Source: a bacterium (GTDB lineage Bacteria; UBP15; UBA6099; JAJRTR01). Taken from it: DNA of 31,562 bases. A program made the position numbers and the translations under genes. The stretch is from NCBI GenBank assembly GCA_024278215.1, contig JAJRTR010000021.1, positions 1 to 31,562 on the forward strand, read 5' to 3'. The notes below the pieces were generated by a model, which saw only the letters and a list, made by a program, of their open reading frames with translations, ran no database searches and was not told the origin of the DNA. Shown here in pieces: positions 21,225 through 29,902 of this stretch (position 1 is its first letter; the number at the start of each line of letters is the position of its first letter).

Positions 21225-22346
21225 CTAAATATCATCGACCACACCGACAGCCATCCTGTCGGGTTCGTCCAGAAGGTTCACAACTATTTCCTTCGAGTAC
21301 ACCTTGCCGTTTCTGTCCAGAACGAGTTTTACTTCGGGAAGAAACAGGTTTTCAGGATTGCTGCGCACAACGACACCGACCTCGCCCGAGTTGAGCATAA
21401 GCAGTGTGCTAATGGGATAGATGCCTACAACGCTGATGAAGTTCTCGAACGCGCCGGGATGGTACATGTGCCTCTGAGCCATGATCATCTTTACAGCTTC
21501 GTGCATGTGAAACGAACGCCGGTAGGGACGATCAGCCGTCATCGCTTCGAAGTGATCTATCAGCGTCGCGAGATGAACAAGCGGCGGCAGCGAATCGATG
21601 CGGATGTCGGACGGATAACCTGTTCCGTCCGCATAAACGTGATGCCCGATCGCAACAAGCAGCGCGAGCGGGTCGATACCCGGAACCTGTTTCAGGGCGT
21701 CCCATCCCTGTTGCGGGTGGTTCCTGATGGTCGATACTTCCTTCTCGCTGAGTTTTCCGCCTATTTTCAAATATTCTTCCGGCACCATCAGGAGTCCGGT
21801 ATCGTGCAGGAGCATAGCCGTCGAGAAAGCTGTAATTTCGTGTGCGGGATAATTAAGGTTTGTCGCGATGAAAGAAGCTATGACGCTGCATTCGACCGAA
21901 TGCAGATAGACATACGAAGCATGTTTTTTCATTTGCGAGAGCTTGAGTGGGACATCGGGATTGTCGGAAGTTCCTTCGACCATCTCGGAGATTGTCTGCT
22001 CGATTGAGCCGAAGTTCTTATCTTCAGCCCTGGAGCCTATTCTCTCAAAAAATTCTGTGCAGCCTTTGTCCAGTTCCTCTTTTGTTTTCTGTGACACGAT
22101 TTCATCGAATTCGAGCTTTTTAATAATTTCATCCCTGAAAGCTTTCTTGACTTTCCTGGGTTTCTTCTTTATGCCGTCCGTCAGACGGGGTTCTTCTTCG
22201 ACGATCCATGCTGAAAGTTTATCGATGAGTTCCCGAGTGACCATTGTCCCCTTGCGACACAAAATGATCGAACCGTCCATCGAGGTAATGTCTTCGCTCA
22301 GAGGTTCGTCGACCACGACCGAAACTTTTTTCTGTTTTTTCGCCAT
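21225..22346 (-). CDS. HD-GYP domain protein (probable cyclic di-GMP phosphodiesterase)
   Basis: This 373-residue protein has an N-terminal ~150-residue segment of the kind often found before HD-GYP domains (EDITSMDGSIILCRKGTMVT), then an HD-GYP domain. Diagnostic residues are HDTG in LLHDTGLLMVPEEYL, the downstream NHPQQGWDAL, and GHHVYADGTGYPSD with the GYP triad. Active members hydrolyse cyclic di-GMP and are metal-dependent; all visible ligands are kept. A C-terminal PilZ-like or beta-rich tail (about 310-373) cannot be assigned. The ATG overlaps the stop of the preceding gene as TGATG, which supports this start over an upstream in-frame one and implies translational coupling. Confidence 0.88.
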   Translation of the reverse strand: MAKKQKKVSVVVDEPLSEDITSMDGSIILCRKGTMVTRELIDKLSAWIVEEEPRLTDGIKKKPRKVKKAFRDEIIKKLEFDEIVSQKTKEELDKGCTEFFERIGSRAEDKNFGSIEQTISEMVEGTSDNPDVPLKLSQMKKHASYVYLHSVECSVIASFIATNLNYPAHEITAFSTAMLLHDTGLLMVPEEYLKIGGKLSEKEVSTIRNHPQQGWDALKQVPGIDPLALLVAIGHHVYADGTGYPSDIRIDSLPPLVHLATLIDHFEAMTADRPYRRSFHMHEAVKMIMAQRHMYHPGAFENFISVVGIYPISTLLMLNSGEVGVVVRSNPENLFLPEVKLVLDRNGKVYSKEIVVNLLDEPDRMAVGVVDDI

Positions 22347-22846
22347 CAGCTTTTCTTTTTCTTTGTCAGCACGGTTATGTCGAAGAACTTCGAATCTCCT
22401 TTGACCCTGCAACCCGTGTCCCTGATTTTCAAGACTTCCGCAAGCATTCTATTCAGTCTTCCTGCTGTGAAAAAACATTCGAGAAAACATATTGGGCCGA
22501 AAGACTCCATGTGATTGGCTTCCGCCGGCGGCACTTCATCCACGAGCAGTACAACCCGTGTCGTTCCTTTCTTCTTCAGGTCGGAAACCCTGCCCAGCAG
22601 TTCATAGCGTGTGCTTTCCGCTCCCGTACTGGCATCAATAATATAAATGTCGTGAGTGCCGTTCTTCACATTTTGCATGAAATCTGTTGTGTTGCGGCAT
22701 TGTTCGAGGTCGAAATGTCGCTTTGAGATTGAGGTGTCAAGCATTATCCGGGTGGACATTTCACGAGTGAAAGCAAGCACCTTCAATTGCTGTGACACCG
22801 TCTTGCCCTGTTTTTGATTGAGTCCGTCATTGGCTGCGATTGCCAT
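22346..22846 (-). CDS. Receiver-like signalling protein coupled to the HD-GYP protein
   Basis: The 166-residue product looks like a response-regulator receiver fold: alternating hydrophobic strands (KVLAFTREM, IYIIDAS, TTRVVLLVDEV, GPICFLECFF) with a candidate phosphoacceptor Asp in IYIIDAS. The usual acidic pair after strand 1 and the conserved Lys after strand 5 are not evident, so it may be a pseudo-receiver. No output domain is present. The HD-GYP gene starts within its stop codon, so the two probably work together and this protein may gate the phosphodiesterase. The ATG at 22846 has GAGGGTG before it. The frame stays open upstream to 22948, but that part is the repeat at 22871-22913 and is not credible protein. 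Confidence 0.7.
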   Translation of the reverse strand: MAIAANDGLNQKQGKTVSQQLKVLAFTREMSTRIMLDTSISKRHFDLEQCRNTTDFMQNVKNGTHDIYIIDASTGAESTRYELLGRVSDLKKKGTTRVVLLVDEVPPAEANHMESFGPICFLECFFTAGRLNRMLAEVLKIRDTGCRVKGDSKFFDITVLTKKKKS

Positions 22847-22870
22847 GCTACACCCTCGAATAATCTTTCG

Positions 22871-22913
22871 AGCCGATTGCAAAATTCTGATTCTGCCGCG
22901 GCTGCAATCGGCT
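22871..22913 (-). repeat. Inverted-repeat element related to the 178-bp MITE end
   Basis: Perfect 11-bp arms AGCCGATTGCA and TGCAATCGGCT flank a 21-bp core that matches the CGCGGCAGAATCAG part of the MITE right-end block. It lies in the 127-bp gap between the family 9 glycosyltransferase stop side and the receiver-like gene. Confidence 0.65.
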
Positions 22914-22972
22914 TCCTTGAATAATCTTAATAACTCTAATAGCAGCAAGTCCGGGATTGTTCCCGCCGCCGC

Positions 22973-24079
22973 CTAATTTTCAATAAGCCGCGACACTGCG
23001 GATGCGATATCCGACGGGTCGAGCGCATCCATGCAGTTCGGTGAAATATCGCATCTACTGCGGTAGCATGGCGAACAATCAAGCGGCGTGATGATCTTGC
23101 AGCCAGTGTCATACAGATCAATTTCCTGGCTGCACGTCGGGCCGAACAGCGCGACGACTTCGCGCTCCAGGGCTGTCGCTATATGAAGCGCAAGCGTGTC
23201 GCCGCACAGGATTACATCCAGTTCCCCGACATAAGCGGCAAACATTCTGACATCTTCAGTGATAACGTACGGCAGATCATGTGATATTTCCGATAGCGAC
23301 TCGACTTTCCGCCCGTCCGCCGGGCCGCCCATCAGCAACAGTGTCGTTTCCGGCCCGCATTTCTTGTTTATCGCTTCTATGATCTCTTCCCATTTAGCCG
23401 CGGACGGCGCTTTGTTTGCGAATGTCGCACCGGCGGCTGGTATTATTCCGATAAGTTTTTTCGCCGGGCCTCCGACCGTTTCTGCCGCGAACTTCTTTCC
23501 TATTTTCTTTTCGGCCTCCGTAAGATTCAGTACGGGCCTGTCGCGGCCGGGCTCGAGCGCGCATACTTCCCTGATCATATCCTGGTATGTCTTTTGGTTT
23601 TTCTCGAACTTCAAGTCGTCAGAAAGACCAAGGCTGAAGTAATACTCCGCGTCGGCATCAAGAGGGAACGGGGCGCCTGATTCGCTGAGCCCGATCCCTT
23701 TTTTTGTGTCGCACGCCGTCATCATTGCAAGTCCGCATTCGGCAACTGTTTTATCCAGGGAATACACAGAGTCGAAGCGCCTCGGCAGAATCGCGGGCGC
23801 GACCGCATCCTCCATAGTCAGCAGTTCGTCGATATAAGGATTATTTACGAGAAGGGGCAGCGATTCGGCCCGTGCGATCCAGGTGATTTTCGCGCCGGGC
23901 CGGCTCTTTCGCAGTGCGGGCAGTATAGCTGTAGTGCGCAGCACATCACCCATTGCCGCGGTTTTTATTATCAGTATTCGCTCATTCCACGGTTCATAAT
24001 GGCCGCACCCGTCGCACAGTCTCGCAAAGCCGCACGGTTTTTCGCCGACGTAATGTCTGCAATCCGTTTTTATTTCCAT
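22973..24079 (-). CDS. Glycosyltransferase family 9 (heptosyltransferase-like) protein
   Basis: The 368-residue product resembles ADP-heptose:LPS heptosyltransferases, which build the lipopolysaccharide core on the inner face of the inner membrane. Family motifs are ILIIKTAAMGDVLRTTAILPAL near residue 34 and the C-terminal ILCGDTLALHIATAL with the GDT...H sugar-nucleotide site, followed by VALFGPT. A cysteine-rich N-terminal head (CRHYVGEKPCGFARLCDGCGHY) and a further cluster near the C-terminus (CSPCYRSRCDISPNC) are additions to the basic fold that could bind metal. The ATG at 24079 is preferred to a TTG at 24100. A promoter lies 51-80 bp upstream. It is the first gene of a same-strand run with the receiver-like and HD-GYP genes, though separated from them by a repeat. 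Confidence 0.88.
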   Translation of the reverse strand: MEIKTDCRHYVGEKPCGFARLCDGCGHYEPWNERILIIKTAAMGDVLRTTAILPALRKSRPGAKITWIARAESLPLLVNNPYIDELLTMEDAVAPAILPRRFDSVYSLDKTVAECGLAMMTACDTKKGIGLSESGAPFPLDADAEYYFSLGLSDDLKFEKNQKTYQDMIREVCALEPGRDRPVLNLTEAEKKIGKKFAAETVGGPAKKLIGIIPAAGATFANKAPSAAKWEEIIEAINKKCGPETTLLLMGGPADGRKVESLSEISHDLPYVITEDVRMFAAYVGELDVILCGDTLALHIATALEREVVALFGPTCSQEIDLYDTGCKIITPLDCSPCYRSRCDISPNCMDALDPSDIASAVSRLIEN

Positions 24080-24129
24080 TAAGTTGTCATCCCGGCTCAA
24101 TGGTTTTATTAATAATATTGTTGGGACTT

Positions 24130-24159
24130 ATTATAGGATCACTTCACATAACAGGTCAA
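24130..24159 (-). promoter_or_regulatory. Sigma70-type promoter of the family 9 glycosyltransferase gene
   Basis: On the minus strand, TTGACC (24159-24154) and TATAAT (24135-24130) are separated by 18 bp. The leader to the ATG is about 45 nt. Confidence 0.6.
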
Positions 24160-24220
24160 GAAAACCGGCTTTCGCCCGTTGATTATTGGATTTGAATATC
24201 AAAAACCAAGTATTATACCC

Positions 24221-24268
24221 GGACAATAGCAGCCGACCGCAGCAGAATCAGAATTTTGCAATTGGCTC
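24221..24268 (+). repeat. Solo right end of the 178-bp MITE family
   Basis: This 48-bp block from GGACAATAGC to CAATTGGCTC is of the same length and order as the end of the complete element at 15156-15203 and the solo copy at 10930-10977. No left end is present. Confidence 0.65.
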
Positions 24269-24465
24269 TTACTACTGTCGTGTCAACTTTATGTTGACGT
24301 ATGAAGGGCGGGGTCACCGTATCCCGCCTCAACAACCTTTGCCTGCACAAACAGTTTCCGCGTAATATCCCCTCACTGCACCTCTCCGAGCCTACTACAC
24401 ACTATCGCCGGCAGCCGTGGTTCGCCGGTAGTCGCGGATGTATCGGGCAGGTTTTTCAACAGTGT
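24269..24465. other. Non-coding stretch with two inverted repeats 3' of the helicase gene
   Basis: It contains GTCAAC-tttat-GTTGAC (24282-24298) and GGCGGG...CCCGCC (24307-24328). Neither is followed by a clear T-run on either strand. No gene is credible. Together with 24080-24220 this makes a 386-bp gap without coding sequence. Confidence 0.45.
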
Positions 24466-26220
24466 TTATCTATATGAGTTTTTCGCTGCTTTGCGTTTTT
24501 TACCTGTTGCTTTCCTCTTTTTTCCAGTCGTTTTTTTCGAGCCGGTGATTCTTGATATATTCAATTGTTGTTTTCCGACTCGCGCTTTTTTAAGTATTTG
24601 AAATATCTCACGCGGCATTCCGGTAGGAAGTTCCAGCGTCGTGTATTTCTCGTGCATTCTGAGGTTGCATATATACTCGCTGCCAATGCCTGCTTCGCTG
24701 GCGATGGTGCCTACGACGTTTCCCGGTTTTGCGCCGTGCACATGTCCGACTTCGACGCGGAACAGTTCCCTGCTGACGACTGTCGCCATGGATTGTCCGG
24801 TGTTTCCGCGGTCATGCGGGCCGATGTTGTGTGTGTTTATCTTTTTTGTGGTTTCCGGCCCGGAGGGAGCTGCTTTCGATTTACCCTTTGTTGTATCCTT
24901 AACAAGGAATTGCTTGTTCCCCTCGATCTGTTTTGCAAGCGCGGCGGCTACTTCCAGTGCCGAAACATTATTCTCATGCTGGTATTCACTTATGAGCTGG
25001 GAGAAAAAAGAAAGGTCCTTATCCCGAATTGTGGCGGTGATGTTTTCCTTGAACCGGGCTATTCGTTTATTGTTGATAGCTTTTGCAGACGGTTGGCCCA
25101 TGAGTAATATTTTCTGTCTCGTGGCTCTTTCGATGGCACGCAACATGTGCTTTGCCCTGTTGGTTACGAAAAGGATCGTTTCACCTCTGCGCCCGGCTCT
25201 CCCGGTTCGGCCTACTCTGTGGATGTATGTCTTAGTATCCTGCGGTATGTCGTAATTTATAACATGGCTGATGCGGTCGACATCCAGGCCTCTTGCGGCA
25301 ACATCCGTTGCGACAAGGATATCAATCTTTCCACTTTTGAAACGCGCGACTGTCCGCTCGCGCAGGCTCTGTTTTATGTCTCCATTGAGCGCCTCCGCTT
25401 CATATCCGTGCGACTCGAGTTTTCCCACAAGTTCTATCGTGGCAACCTTGGTGCGCACAAAAACCAGCATGCCGTCGAACTGTTCCGACTCGATTATGCG
25501 AGTCAGGGCTTCGACTTTGCCGGTGTGATTCACCAGAATGTACCGTTGTTTTATTGTCAGCGGCGCGGCAGTGCGCAATTTAACAATAATTTCTTCGGGT
25601 TCCTTCATGTGTTGCTGGGCGATCCTGCGGATCGACAACGGCATCGTTGCGGAAAACAAGGCAGTCTGTCGTTCGTCCGGTGTTTGTTCCAGAATCCATG
25701 TGATGTCGTCGATGAATCCCATTTGCAGCATTTCATCAGCTTCATCCAGCACAAGGCATGAGAGGTTTCCAAGCTTCAGCGTGCCGCGGCGCATGTGGTC
25801 CATTACGCGGCCTGGAGTTCCCACGACGATATGGGCGCCACTTCTCAGGCGCTTCAATTGCCCACGATAATCCTGCCCCCCGTAAACCGGTAGAATAGAC
25901 ACACGCCTCATTCGCGCGGAATATTGTTTGAAGGCATCCGACAACTGAATAGCAAGTTCTCTTGTAGGAACAAGCACCAGAGCCTGGGTCCGCATATCTT
26001 CAGGGTCGATCATCGACAGAATAGGCATCGCGAACGCAGCTGTCTTGCCTGTTCCCGTCTGGGCCTGGCCGATAACATCTCTTCCGGCCAGCATGCCCGG
26101 TATCACCAGCGTCTGAATAGGTGTCGGCCTTTCAAACCCGATATCATCCAGGACACACATCACGGATTCAATCAAACCCATGTTCTCGAATGAAGGTTGC
26201 AACGATAAATCTAAAGACAT
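24466..26220 (-). CDS. DEAD-box ATP-dependent RNA helicase with DbpA-type C-terminal domain
   Basis: The 584-residue protein unwinds RNA duplexes in the cytoplasm, probably in ribosome assembly or cold adaptation. All helicase motifs are present in order: the Q motif RPTPIQ, AQTGTGKT, PTRELA, TPGR, DEAD, SAT, ATDVAARGLDV and HRVGRTGRAGR. A linker with KGKSKAAPSG leads to a DbpA-like RNA-binding domain (about 470-560, RVEVGHVHGAKPGNVVGTIA). The basic tail repeats TGKKRKATGKKRKA. The architecture is that of DeaD/CsdA and DbpA relatives; I cannot decide between them, so no symbol is given. GGAG seven bases before the ATG supports the start. A long upstream gap (about 300 bp) with a nested hairpin may be its 5' leader. 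Confidence 0.95.
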   Translation of the reverse strand: MSLDLSLQPSFENMGLIESVMCVLDDIGFERPTPIQTLVIPGMLAGRDVIGQAQTGTGKTAAFAMPILSMIDPEDMRTQALVLVPTRELAIQLSDAFKQYSARMRRVSILPVYGGQDYRGQLKRLRSGAHIVVGTPGRVMDHMRRGTLKLGNLSCLVLDEADEMLQMGFIDDITWILEQTPDERQTALFSATMPLSIRRIAQQHMKEPEEIIVKLRTAAPLTIKQRYILVNHTGKVEALTRIIESEQFDGMLVFVRTKVATIELVGKLESHGYEAEALNGDIKQSLRERTVARFKSGKIDILVATDVAARGLDVDRISHVINYDIPQDTKTYIHRVGRTGRAGRRGETILFVTNRAKHMLRAIERATRQKILLMGQPSAKAINNKRIARFKENITATIRDKDLSFFSQLISEYQHENNVSALEVAAALAKQIEGNKQFLVKDTTKGKSKAAPSGPETTKKINTHNIGPHDRGNTGQSMATVVSRELFRVEVGHVHGAKPGNVVGTIASEAGIGSEYICNLRMHEKYTTLELPTGMPREIFQILKKARVGKQQLNISRITGSKKTTGKKRKATGKKRKAAKNSYR

Positions 26221-26430
26221 AACTTACTCCGTTCATTTCCGTGCGCAACAACGGTGAAGTATTACAGGTTATAGGTGGCGTAATTTATGAAAGAGGCTAC
26301 CGGAAGAGTTTCCCTATCCAAAAACAGAGGGCTGTCCTGTTATACAGCAACTACCGCCGCATCGTGCGCCTATGCCGTTGAGCCGGCATATCGGCGTGTA
26401 GACACAAATGTGACACCGCCCAAAATATAA

Positions 26431-26462
26431 CCGCTTAGACAGTAACTGTCAAATATAAGCGG
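26431..26462 (-). terminator. Nested hairpin, possible terminator of the phosphoesterase gene
   Basis: Outer arms CCGCTTA/TAAGCGG enclose inner arms GACAG/CTGTC. Read on the minus strand it lies 60 bp after the phosphoesterase stop and is followed by TTATATTTT, as an intrinsic terminator would be. The internal asymmetry makes this uncertain. Confidence 0.45.
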
Positions 26463-26486
26463 CAATTGCAAAATGATGTTCGTGAG
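26463..26486 (+). repeat. Left-end fragment of the 178-bp MITE family
   Basis: CAATTGCAAAATGATGTTCG and the bases after it closely match the left end of the complete element from 15030 onward. The remainder of the element is missing. Confidence 0.5.
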
Positions 26487-26521
26487 AAATCCGGGCCAAT
26501 GGCTCCAGCGGCTTTTCTTTT

Positions 26522-27769
26522 TCAGGGCCTGAGCATTTCAATAGTTTCAATTGACGATATTCTGCTGTTTTTTACAGTTGCTATCTGGAAACCTATCGGG
26601 TGTCCTTGCGCCGGGCGGCTTGCCGCCGTGGGCACAGTAAGGATGTTCGTGTCTTTGTATTTTTCCGCGAATACAGCGTGCAGATGCCCCGTGAAAAAAT
26701 AGTCGGGCGAATACTTTTCCACCAGGCCCAGAAGTTGCAGCCGTCCGGTTTCGGAAAACGGCAGGACGGAAAACGGACCGTTCATATCCATAAAAGTATT
26801 GGTCGGGTTGTGGTGGCCGAACATTATGGCCGCTCCGCCGGCGCTCCCCGTGGTCCGCGCGAGTGTGGCGTCCAGCCATTCGAGTTGCGCCGCGCCGATC
26901 ACGCCCATATCGAGCGATTCGCCGAAACCGCCATACAGGTTTCTCTGTTTCGGTTCGCGCTCATAAGTGTTGATCCCTATGAGTGGTATGTCGCCGTATG
27001 ATGCTTCGTAGTGGAAGGGGCCGAATGTCCTGCGCCAGTATTTATATGTATCGAAATTGATTTTACTTGTGGAACCTGTCGCGTAGCCGTCGTGATTGCC
27101 CGGCACAGTGAATGTCGGGAATGTCGCCCGCGCGCTCAGAGTATCCATATACTCGGCGATTTGCTTTTTTGTTTCCGGGGGCAGAAAGCACAGGTCGCCG
27201 CAACATATACAGAATTCGATATTCCGCTCGTTCAGGATAGCTATTTCTTTCCGGAAAGTTTCCGCAACGTCGAAGCCCGGTATATCGGCAGTAATCCTGG
27301 GATCGCCGAAATGAACGTCCGAGATGATACCGAACTCGAAATCGGTTTTGTAATCTTCAACGATCTTAACAGCCATAGGCAACCGCTCGACACGTTTCTT
27401 ATTCCCCCTGGCGGCAGAGATGAAGAGGTCGTACATGCCGGGGTCCGGGTCGGATTGCGGCAGAAGCGCAGTCGGCGCACCTTCGGCGGTGCCGCCTGTT
27501 TCGAGAGATAAAGCAACCCGGCTTCCGCCGTTTGCCCCATGCAGCCAGGCAGACTCGACTTCCGTTTTTGCAGTTGCCGACATGGCGCATGGGATCGCGC
27601 CGCCCGATTTTACTATTTCAGGCGCGGTGAATGAAGGCCGTGCGATTGTCGAGGTCGATATCGTATATACCGGCCTGCCCCCGGCGATAGTAACATGCGG
27701 AAGAAAAGTATACACCGCCGCCGCTCCGGCGGCTGATCCGGCGAGTTTCAGGAAATCACGTCTGTACAT
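26522..27769 (-). CDS. Tat-exported calcineurin-like metallophosphoesterase
   Basis: The 415-residue protein starts with a twin-arginine signal (RRDFLKLAGSAAGAAA), so it should be folded, and probably metal-loaded, before export to the periplasm. A ~110-residue N-terminal beta domain precedes the catalytic domain. Dinuclear metal ligands are visible in order: DVHFGD, CGDLCF, GNHDGY, GHHNPT and GHLHA. Such enzymes hydrolyse phosphomono- or diesters; the substrate is unknown. The ATG has AGGGTG just before it and gives the Tat motif at residue 3. It is divergent from the sulfatase-fold gene across an AT-rich 154-bp region; both act on ester bonds outside the cytoplasm, but no functional link is shown. 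Confidence 0.9.
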   Translation of the reverse strand: MYRRDFLKLAGSAAGAAAVYTFLPHVTIAGGRPVYTISTSTIARPSFTAPEIVKSGGAIPCAMSATAKTEVESAWLHGANGGSRVALSLETGGTAEGAPTALLPQSDPDPGMYDLFISAARGNKKRVERLPMAVKIVEDYKTDFEFGIISDVHFGDPRITADIPGFDVAETFRKEIAILNERNIEFCICCGDLCFLPPETKKQIAEYMDTLSARATFPTFTVPGNHDGYATGSTSKINFDTYKYWRRTFGPFHYEASYGDIPLIGINTYEREPKQRNLYGGFGESLDMGVIGAAQLEWLDATLARTTGSAGGAAIMFGHHNPTNTFMDMNGPFSVLPFSETGRLQLLGLVEKYSPDYFFTGHLHAVFAEKYKDTNILTVPTAASRPAQGHPIGFQIATVKNSRISSIETIEMLRP

Positions 27770-27803
27770 ATCGGCACCCTGATCGGCTTTTATTGTAAAA
27801 TAT

Positions 27804-27833
27804 ATTATATTGTAGCAGGATACATTATGCTAA
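27804..27833 (-). promoter_or_regulatory. Candidate promoter of the phosphoesterase gene
   Basis: On the minus strand, TTAGCA (27833-27828) and TATAAT (27809-27804) are separated by 18 bp in an AT-rich divergent region. The -35 match is only moderate. Several other AT-rich hexamers nearby could serve either direction. Confidence 0.4.
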
Positions 27834-27923
27834 TATATATATGATACTACTCACACAAAATGGAAATTCACGTTATATTATAGATAGTCGAATCAGACAG
27901 GCCGGGTGGAAGGACTATGGGGT

Positions 27924-29897
27924 ATGGCTTCCGGCAGCATGAAAACGAATGGCGTCCCGTCCGGCGCTCCAGTGAACGATTCCGATAAAATCCCGATCAT
28001 TTATGTCGTTGTACCGGTGTTGATTATTATCGCCGCTGTGGCAGGCACTTACTTCTATGTGATGAACAAGGGCAGAAAGCATGATTTCGCTGAACTCGAC
28101 GCTCGTGTAGATAAAATCATCGCCGAAGTGGAAGGTGGAACAGAAGATTGGAACAAACACGAAAAGGGCGCCATCGATTCGTCGACGGCCGTTATGGAAA
28201 TACACCGCCGTCATGCGGTCGCGGACCAGTTATGCTTCGAGATCGAGGAAATGAAATCCGGGGGCGTTGCCGGGGGCGGCTCGAAAGCTTTTATAATCAG
28301 AAAGAATCACGCCCGCGACCTGTGCCTTGCGGCAACAAGCTATCTGTTCTCGATGGCTTCCACTATCCACTTCAATTTCTTTCCCGGCAGGCTTACCGAA
28401 GCCAGAGAAAGCTTCGAGTTTACAAAACGATTCAAGACAGCTACTGAAGACGCGATCCGGCGCTACAGGAAGCGCGAGTACGTACCCGAGCTTTCCGCAC
28501 CGATGAAAACAGGCGACGACGCGAAATATGTGTTTGTAATATTGATCGACGCGCAGCGGGCCGACCACTCCAGCGCTTATGGCTACAAAAGGGAGACCAC
28601 TCCGGCGATGTCCATGATCGCAAAGCGCGGTGTTCTCTTCAAAAACGCTTTTTCACAGTGCTCGACAACCGACACTTCCGTCGCTTCACTCTTCACCGCG
28701 CTATATCCACGCAGCCACAAGATGATGGGCGGCTCGGACTGGACGTGGGAGAATTCGCTCATCGAAGGCATCCGGCAGGCTGGTTTCACAACAGGCGCTT
28801 TCTCCGCGAATTCGCTCATATCCAGCGATTCCAACTACAATTACGGTTTCGATCATTTCGAAGAGATGCCGTGGGCCAGGGCGACTCTGCTCATGTCGGA
28901 GGCCATCCGGTGGTTCGAACGCGCCGCGACTCAATCAGACAGGATATTCTCATACATTCACCTGATCGACCCGCACGACATATATTACGCCCCGGTGCCG
29001 TTTACCGACTATTTCGACAAAGGCTATCCTGTCAGAACTACAGCCTACGGCATCCGGCGCGTCACCGACGATTACTTTGTCGGTTACGGCGACGAGGACC
29101 CGGATTGCGCCTACAATCCCATGCTGGAAAACTGGAACCGCAAAGACCTGTTCGTCAAATGTCTCCGGCACCACCCCGACTTCAAAGATGTTACATTGCG
29201 AGATATTCAGAACATGGAGGCCCGCTACGACGGCGAGATCAGGTATGCGGATTTCGAGATACAGCGATTAGTGAAATATCTCGAGACGCGCGGCATTATC
29301 CGCAACAGTATAATTGTCCTCCTTGCAGACCATGGCGAATCGTTCCTCGAACACAACCAGACAAAACACGGCAGGGTGCTGTACGACGATGAGATACACG
29401 TGCCGCTCGTCTTCTGGAGCGGGAAAGACGAATTCGGCACCGGCACACGCGACGAACTCGTCGAGGTTGTGGATGTTCTCCCCACGCTCTACTCCGCGCT
29501 GGGCATCGACATCCCAAAAGGTATTCACGGCAGGGACCTGTTCGCCGAAAAGAACAAAGAGGGTAAAAAAACGGTGTTTTCGCTCGCCTGGAACGGGTGG
29601 GACGCTGTAGAGAAGAAGCAACTCGAATTGACTGCCGCGCGTGATGAAAGATTCAAGTACATCCGCACGGTCGACCCCAAAAGCGGCACGTTTGTACGCG
29701 ACGAGTTCTATTCAATCGAGAACGATCCCGGCGAATTAAGAGACGCACGGCGCGTGTTCCCCGAGCAGTACGAACGAATGAAAGCCACGCTCGAGTGGTG
29801 GAACGAAACGACCGACCGCACACCACCACGCCCCGTCAAAACCGGCACGGACGAAAACAAAAAACAAAAGTTGAGGGACCTCGGCTACATAAAATGA
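27924..29897 (+). CDS. Membrane-anchored sulfatase/alkaline-phosphatase-fold hydrolase
   Basis: The 657-residue protein has one N-terminal membrane segment (IIYVVVPVLIIIAAVAGTYF, about 24-43). A ~150-residue helical region follows, then a sulfatase-fold domain from about residue 200. Metal-binding Asp lies in ILIDAQRADHSSAYG and the Asp-His pair in LLADHGESFLEH. At the nucleophile position the sequence is CSTTDTSVASLFTALYPRSH, with no CxPSR formylglycine motif, so a Thr or Ser nucleophile is likely and the enzyme may be a phosphodiesterase or phosphotransferase rather than a sulfatase. The family C-terminal pattern DPGELRDAR is kept. ATG 27924 is chosen for GGAAGGA nine bases upstream; a GTG at 27906 is possible. 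A MITE-like element begins 6 bp after the stop. Confidence 0.85.
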   Translation: MASGSMKTNGVPSGAPVNDSDKIPIIYVVVPVLIIIAAVAGTYFYVMNKGRKHDFAELDARVDKIIAEVEGGTEDWNKHEKGAIDSSTAVMEIHRRHAVADQLCFEIEEMKSGGVAGGGSKAFIIRKNHARDLCLAATSYLFSMASTIHFNFFPGRLTEARESFEFTKRFKTATEDAIRRYRKREYVPELSAPMKTGDDAKYVFVILIDAQRADHSSAYGYKRETTPAMSMIAKRGVLFKNAFSQCSTTDTSVASLFTALYPRSHKMMGGSDWTWENSLIEGIRQAGFTTGAFSANSLISSDSNYNYGFDHFEEMPWARATLLMSEAIRWFERAATQSDRIFSYIHLIDPHDIYYAPVPFTDYFDKGYPVRTTAYGIRRVTDDYFVGYGDEDPDCAYNPMLENWNRKDLFVKCLRHHPDFKDVTLRDIQNMEARYDGEIRYADFEIQRLVKYLETRGIIRNSIIVLLADHGESFLEHNQTKHGRVLYDDEIHVPLVFWSGKDEFGTGTRDELVEVVDVLPTLYSALGIDIPKGIHGRDLFAEKNKEGKKTVFSLAWNGWDAVEKKQLELTAARDERFKYIRTVDPKSGTFVRDEFYSIENDPGELRDARRVFPEQYERMKATLEWWNETTDRTPPRPVKTGTDENKKQKLRDLGYIK

Positions 29898-29902
29898 AAG
29901 TT

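Larger units (their letters stand above)
26221..26521. other. Non-coding region between the phosphoesterase and helicase genes
   Basis: About 300 bp without a gene. It holds the nested hairpin at 26431-26462 and a fragment resembling the left end of the 178-bp MITE (26463-26486). The rest may be the helicase leader and promoter, which I could not place. Confidence 0.5.

Noticed and set aside
22847-22948. 34-codon N-terminal extension of the receiver-like gene
   Set aside because: It is made of the inverted-repeat element at 22871-22913, and a good ribosome binding site precedes the ATG at 22846.
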